Shown here piece by piece: positions 60,378 to 64,000 of a stretch of DNA of 64,000 nucleotides (position 1 is the first letter of the stretch; every line of letters starts with the position of its first letter). The stretch lies in contig WNNJ02002826.1 of NCBI GenBank assembly GCA_012934845.2, forward strand, positions 62,001 to 126,000, read 5' to 3'. The position numbers and the translations under genes were made by a program. The notes beneath the pieces were generated by a model, which was not told the origin of the DNA, did not search any database, and was given only the letters and a program-made list of their open reading frames with translations. The DNA comes from Pomphorhynchus laevis. Taxonomy: Eukaryota > Acanthocephala > Palaeacanthocephala > Echinorhynchida > Pomphorhynchidae.

Positions 60378-61682
60378 TCAATGCCAATGATTATTAGTCA
60401 TTTCTCCAGACTAAAGTATCCACGTTGCTCTCTCACACCCCGATCTCCATCCTATCCCACTCTGCCAAGTCTAGCCTCATCCTTCCGAAACACTTTCATC
60501 TTCTCCGTGTCTCACCTACAAAAGTATCATATGTCCTCATGTCTTTGCCCAACAAAACCTCACCTGCCGATCCACTGCCTACTCACATATTAAAATCTAT
60601 ATGCTCATCGATATCCCCATTTCTCACAACCTTGTTTAACTCGTCCATCCGCAGTTGTTTCTTCCCTTCACACTGAAAATCCGCAATCGTTCGTCCCTTC
60701 CTTACAAAGAACAATCGCTCGACCCCTCCCTTCCTTCTAGCTATCGCCCCATTTCACTACTCCCTACTCTTTATAAGCTCTTAGAGCGCCTCATCTTAAT
60801 ACATATCAACGCCTATCTCTCCTCATCCAATCTGTACCCTCCTTTCCAATCCGCTTACCGCTCTAATCACTTCACATAAATCACATGCATAAAAGTGTAC
60901 AACGACTTACGCATTTCTCGAGACAAGGCTCTATATAGTGTTCTCATCTCCCTCGACCTCTCCTCCGCATTCGACAATGTCGACCACCTCCGTCCTCCTT
61001 TCTCGCCTTCGTTATGATTACGGCTTTTCTTCCTCCTCCGTATCATGGTTTGCCTCATATCTATCCGACCGTTCTTTTCGCGTCTGTTCTAATTCATTAT
61101 CCTCCCCTCCCATTCTTATTTTTTGCGGGGTCCCACAATGTTCAGTTTTAGGTCCCCTGCTTTTCTCTCGTATGCTTGTCGATCTCTCTCCGTTTATCAA
61201 ACCTTACTCCTTTAACGTCATGCAATACGCCGGTGACATTCTAATCTATGCTCATGCACCCGCACATCGCATACACGATATCAGCATTTCTGCCTCCAAC
61301 TGTCTTTCTTCTATCTACAAACGTCTCTCCAATCTCCATCTCGTTCTAAACCCCGAAAATGTCCAAAATAATGTGGATCCTCCCCCGTAAACCAAACATA
61401 TCTCCTCCCACTGTCCATTTTGCCTCATCTATCATCCCCATAGTCCACAATCTCACTTTCTTAGGCTTCCATTTCGATGATCACCTTTCCCTTAAACCCT
61501 TCGTCCGTGACAAGGTCCGCTCATCTAACTTAATTCTCCGTGACATCCGCCGTATCCGCCCCTTATCGACTTCCGTTCTTGTATGTCTCTTCTTTCATCG
61601 CTTCTTTTCCCTAAAATCGATTACTGCCTTAGCCTTTTCGCCAATTCTCCAAAATCCATCATCCTACCCCTACAACGAATAA
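60378..61682 (+). pseudogene. LINE A copy L reverse transcriptase region
   Basis: A TAG at about 60393 follows CNINANDY, exactly as in copy 1. The RT then reads LSHTPISILSHSAKSSLILP, FLTTLFNSSIRS, YRPISLLPTLYKLLERLILI, SYLSDRSFRVCSNSLSSPPI, GVPQCSVLGPLLFSRMLVDL and NVMQYAGDILIYAHAPAHRI. The GVPQG Gly-to-Cys and YADD-to-YAGD changes are shared with fragment K. Confidence 0.82.
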
Positions 61683-62063
61683 TCAACACCGCCGTTCGAG
61701 TGCTCTTTCGTCTCTGTCGCTTCGACCACACATCCACATATTTTGCAAAACTCTCCTGGCCCACTATCCACATCCGCATCAAACTCTGCCTTCTCGTTAC
61801 TTTTCGTCTCATCGCTGTCGGCTCCCCATCGTTCATCAATATCGCCCCACCTCGCTATCGCTTCGTTCATATCATACCCTCTGACTCCACGTTCCTAATT
61901 ACTCCAACAACCACGGTCTCCGATCCTTCCTCGTCGCCGCCTCACTCGCCTGGAATCAACTCCCTCTCGACGTCCGCCGCGCTCCCTCTTTTATCACATT
62001 CAAACACCTCCTCCGTTGCGTGCGCTGGCACGCATTTGCCACGTTAAAATAAATCGTTTTTTA

Positions 62064-62880
<817 letters not shown>

Positions 62881-63076
62881 GTTGTTACACCTGCCCTGGG
62901 ACACTCACTGGTGTACTCATAAATATATCACTATGTTTTCCTCATGAAGAGGCATAAACACCAGGCAGCATTCCATATATCCTCATCCGACTAAGGAATA
63001 GAACCGAATTATTCATGCATTATTCAAAGTCTCTACGTATGCCCAGTCATCCTATGTGTGACAACAAACTTCAACA

Positions 63077-63118
63077 ACGGTATACGCGTTTCGCTCTAAC
63101 GGAGCTCATCAGTACCGT
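63077..63118 (-). ncRNA. Complete type I hammerhead ribozyme
   Basis: Minus strand, 5' to 3': stem I strand ACGGUA (63118-63113); CUGAUGA (63112-63106); stem II GCUC/GAGC with loop CGUUA; GAAA (63092-63089); C, GC, G; UA; predicted cleavage after A63083; stem I strand UACCGU (63082-63077). Stem I is six perfect pairs, stem II four, and stem III is the A-U plus C-G minimum seen in PLE-type hammerheads, with palindromic ACGCGU that would allow dimer pairing. All core residues match consensus. Expected to self-cleave, alone poorly or as a dimer. Confidence 0.85.
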
Positions 63119-63476
63119 GACTTCTATAATCATCTATACTGAATGATTTTTTTGATTTTTTTCTTGTATTAATTTGTTTTTTTTGTGAGCGGTCAAAACA
63201 GCCTTATGGCTATGACCTGTAGTAGTAATAATACGACTTACAAATTAGTATGTCGTTAATTTGTAAGTAGTTCATAGGTTGTCGTTGATTGTCGTCGATG
63301 GTTGTCGTTTATTTGTAATAACAAATAATAAATAATGAATGTAAGTAGTTTTTAATTGTATGTTTATTATTTTTAACTTTAAGGTGTTATTATTATACAT
63401 TATAATTTTTTTTTAATTACAATCTATGGGTTACCCACAAATGGGCCCGTAAATAAAAATTCAGTTCAGTTTGGGT
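63119..63476. other. Spacer with GTTGTCGTTGAT repeats
   Basis: 63250-63330 has TGTCGTTAATTTGTAAGTAG and GGTTGTCGTTGATTGTCG, nearly the same as the leader of the Cys-rich-RT fragment at 55130-55190. A scrap of that family's 5' leader is therefore likely. The rest is AT-rich. Confidence 0.5.
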
Positions 63477-64000
63477 TCAAAATTCTGGACGTCCGATTTC
63501 AGATCGCGTTCCTCTGATGCATCGCGATGTCATTTTTGCAAGTAATATGCCTAGACGCGTTCTAAGCTTTGTAAGCTCGTCGGGGTATCTGCTTGCTCGC
63601 TTATTTGCCAATTTAGATGCGATCCGTCTTAAAAGTTGTGTGGCATTGTCACCGCTTCCACCTGAGAATGAGAAGACGGCGGGTACAAGAGACCCCCGCT
63701 CGAACTCTGTTATTTTTCGAGATATTTACTGCGCTTTCGCTGTTGGTGGTACTTATAGCAGGACTCTGGTGTCTTGGAAGAGTTGGACTGAGCGAAAGCG
63801 TTAAACACGCAAATGTCGAAGAAAGTTCGCTCACTCCTATCACCAAACAACCCTGAGCATGCAATGTCGAGCCTAGCATCACGGTCTTTTGTCGTTGAGC
63901 CGTTTCTAAAGTCAAAGTTTGGCGGGACTGGTGTAAGCAGCGGCTCGACTTGTACGTTATACGATGTTTCTGTTAGCTGATAGGCAATAAAATCGCGCAC
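63477..64000 (-). mobile_element. Cys-rich-RT family, copy 4, C-terminal domain (runs off the window)
   Basis: The minus frame 64000-63710 encodes MRDFIAYQLTETSYNVQVEP, DRDARLDIACSGLFGDRSER and TFFDICVFNAFAQSN, aligning with RHNAVRNF...DARLDI...ERSLLDICTFN of 30699-31586. After a frameshift near 63715 it continues LVPAVFSFSGGSGDNATQLL, LANKRASRYPDELTKLRTRL, to TGA at 63479-63477. It is more conserved with the wider family (FFDICVFN, FSFSGG) than copy 1. The element extends beyond 64000. Confidence 0.75.

Larger units (their letters stand above)
58297..62063 (+). mobile_element. L2-like LINE, family A, copy L, nested in LINE G
   Basis: ORF1 from inside the PHD-like finger (GFCANKLICNLSNKQ) to 59198, endonuclease from about 59190, RT about 60430-61390, thumb to 62010, and 3' tail with hairpin (62018-62033) and AAATAAATCG plus a short run of T. 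It lies exactly between LINE G codons ...KCAHMRLG and NVSQEYFIGNEF, so it is younger than G's loss of function or contemporary with it. RT active site is YAGD. About ten lesions, and about 60 bp are missing before the tail hairpin relative to copy 1. Confidence 0.88.

Overview
This is AT-rich invertebrate DNA holding one recognisable host gene buried in retroelements. The host gene is API5 (apoptosis inhibitor 5 / Aac11), on the minus strand. It can be followed from its ATG at 21031 to its stop at 2854 as 11 coding exons with GT-AG introns; all phases agree and the product is 498 residues. Six of its introns are 47-64 nt, but the third is about 10.1 kb because it has filled with mobile elements. 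Very short introns plus the element mix (Penelope-like elements, CR1/L2-type LINEs, a CsRn1-like Ty3/Gypsy fossil, and a reverse transcriptase family with a Cys-rich head) indicate a metazoan invertebrate. I cannot fix the phylum from sequence alone.

Layout. 1-2850: AT-rich DNA with Penelope-like (PLE) scraps. 2854-21031: API5, with PLE pieces in introns 3, 6 and 8, hammerhead-ribozyme-like motifs, a 2.9 kb L2-like LINE (family A) in intron 3, and an inverted duplication of intron 6/exon 7 sequence in intron 3. 21110-21700: LINE 3' end ending about 80 bp before the API5 start codon. 21822-25650: Ty3/Gypsy (CsRn1-like) fossil. 25670-26740: PLE and LINE fragments. 27060-31690: element with a Cys-rich head, RT and a C-terminal Zn-finger/nuclease-like domain, interrupted by a family A LINE. 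31690-40127: two CR1-like LINEs head to tail (C, nearly intact, and D, decayed). 40680-48180: two more CR1-like LINEs (H, I), the first cut by a PLE. 48240-52010: LINE J, a relative of family A. 52011-55120: pieces of the Cys-rich-RT family, a second Gypsy fossil and a family A fragment. 55215-62750: CR1-like LINE G with a 3.8 kb family A copy nested in it. 62751-63118: (TA)63 and, on the minus strand, a complete type I hammerhead ribozyme in what looks like a small non-autonomous retroelement. 63477-64000: C-terminus of another Cys-rich-RT family copy, running off the window.

How the parts relate. Apart from API5 nothing looks like a conserved cellular gene. The LINE families encode a PHD-like/RRM-like ORF1p and an APE endonuclease-RT ORF2p; PLEs encode RT plus GIY-YIG endonuclease and carry hammerhead-like motifs in their terminal repeats. 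The most interesting signals are the complete hammerhead next to A-box/B-box-like sequences (63118 down to 62751), the inverted repeat that could pair API5 introns 3 and 6 around exons 4-6, and two family A LINE copies that share the same RT active-site mutation.
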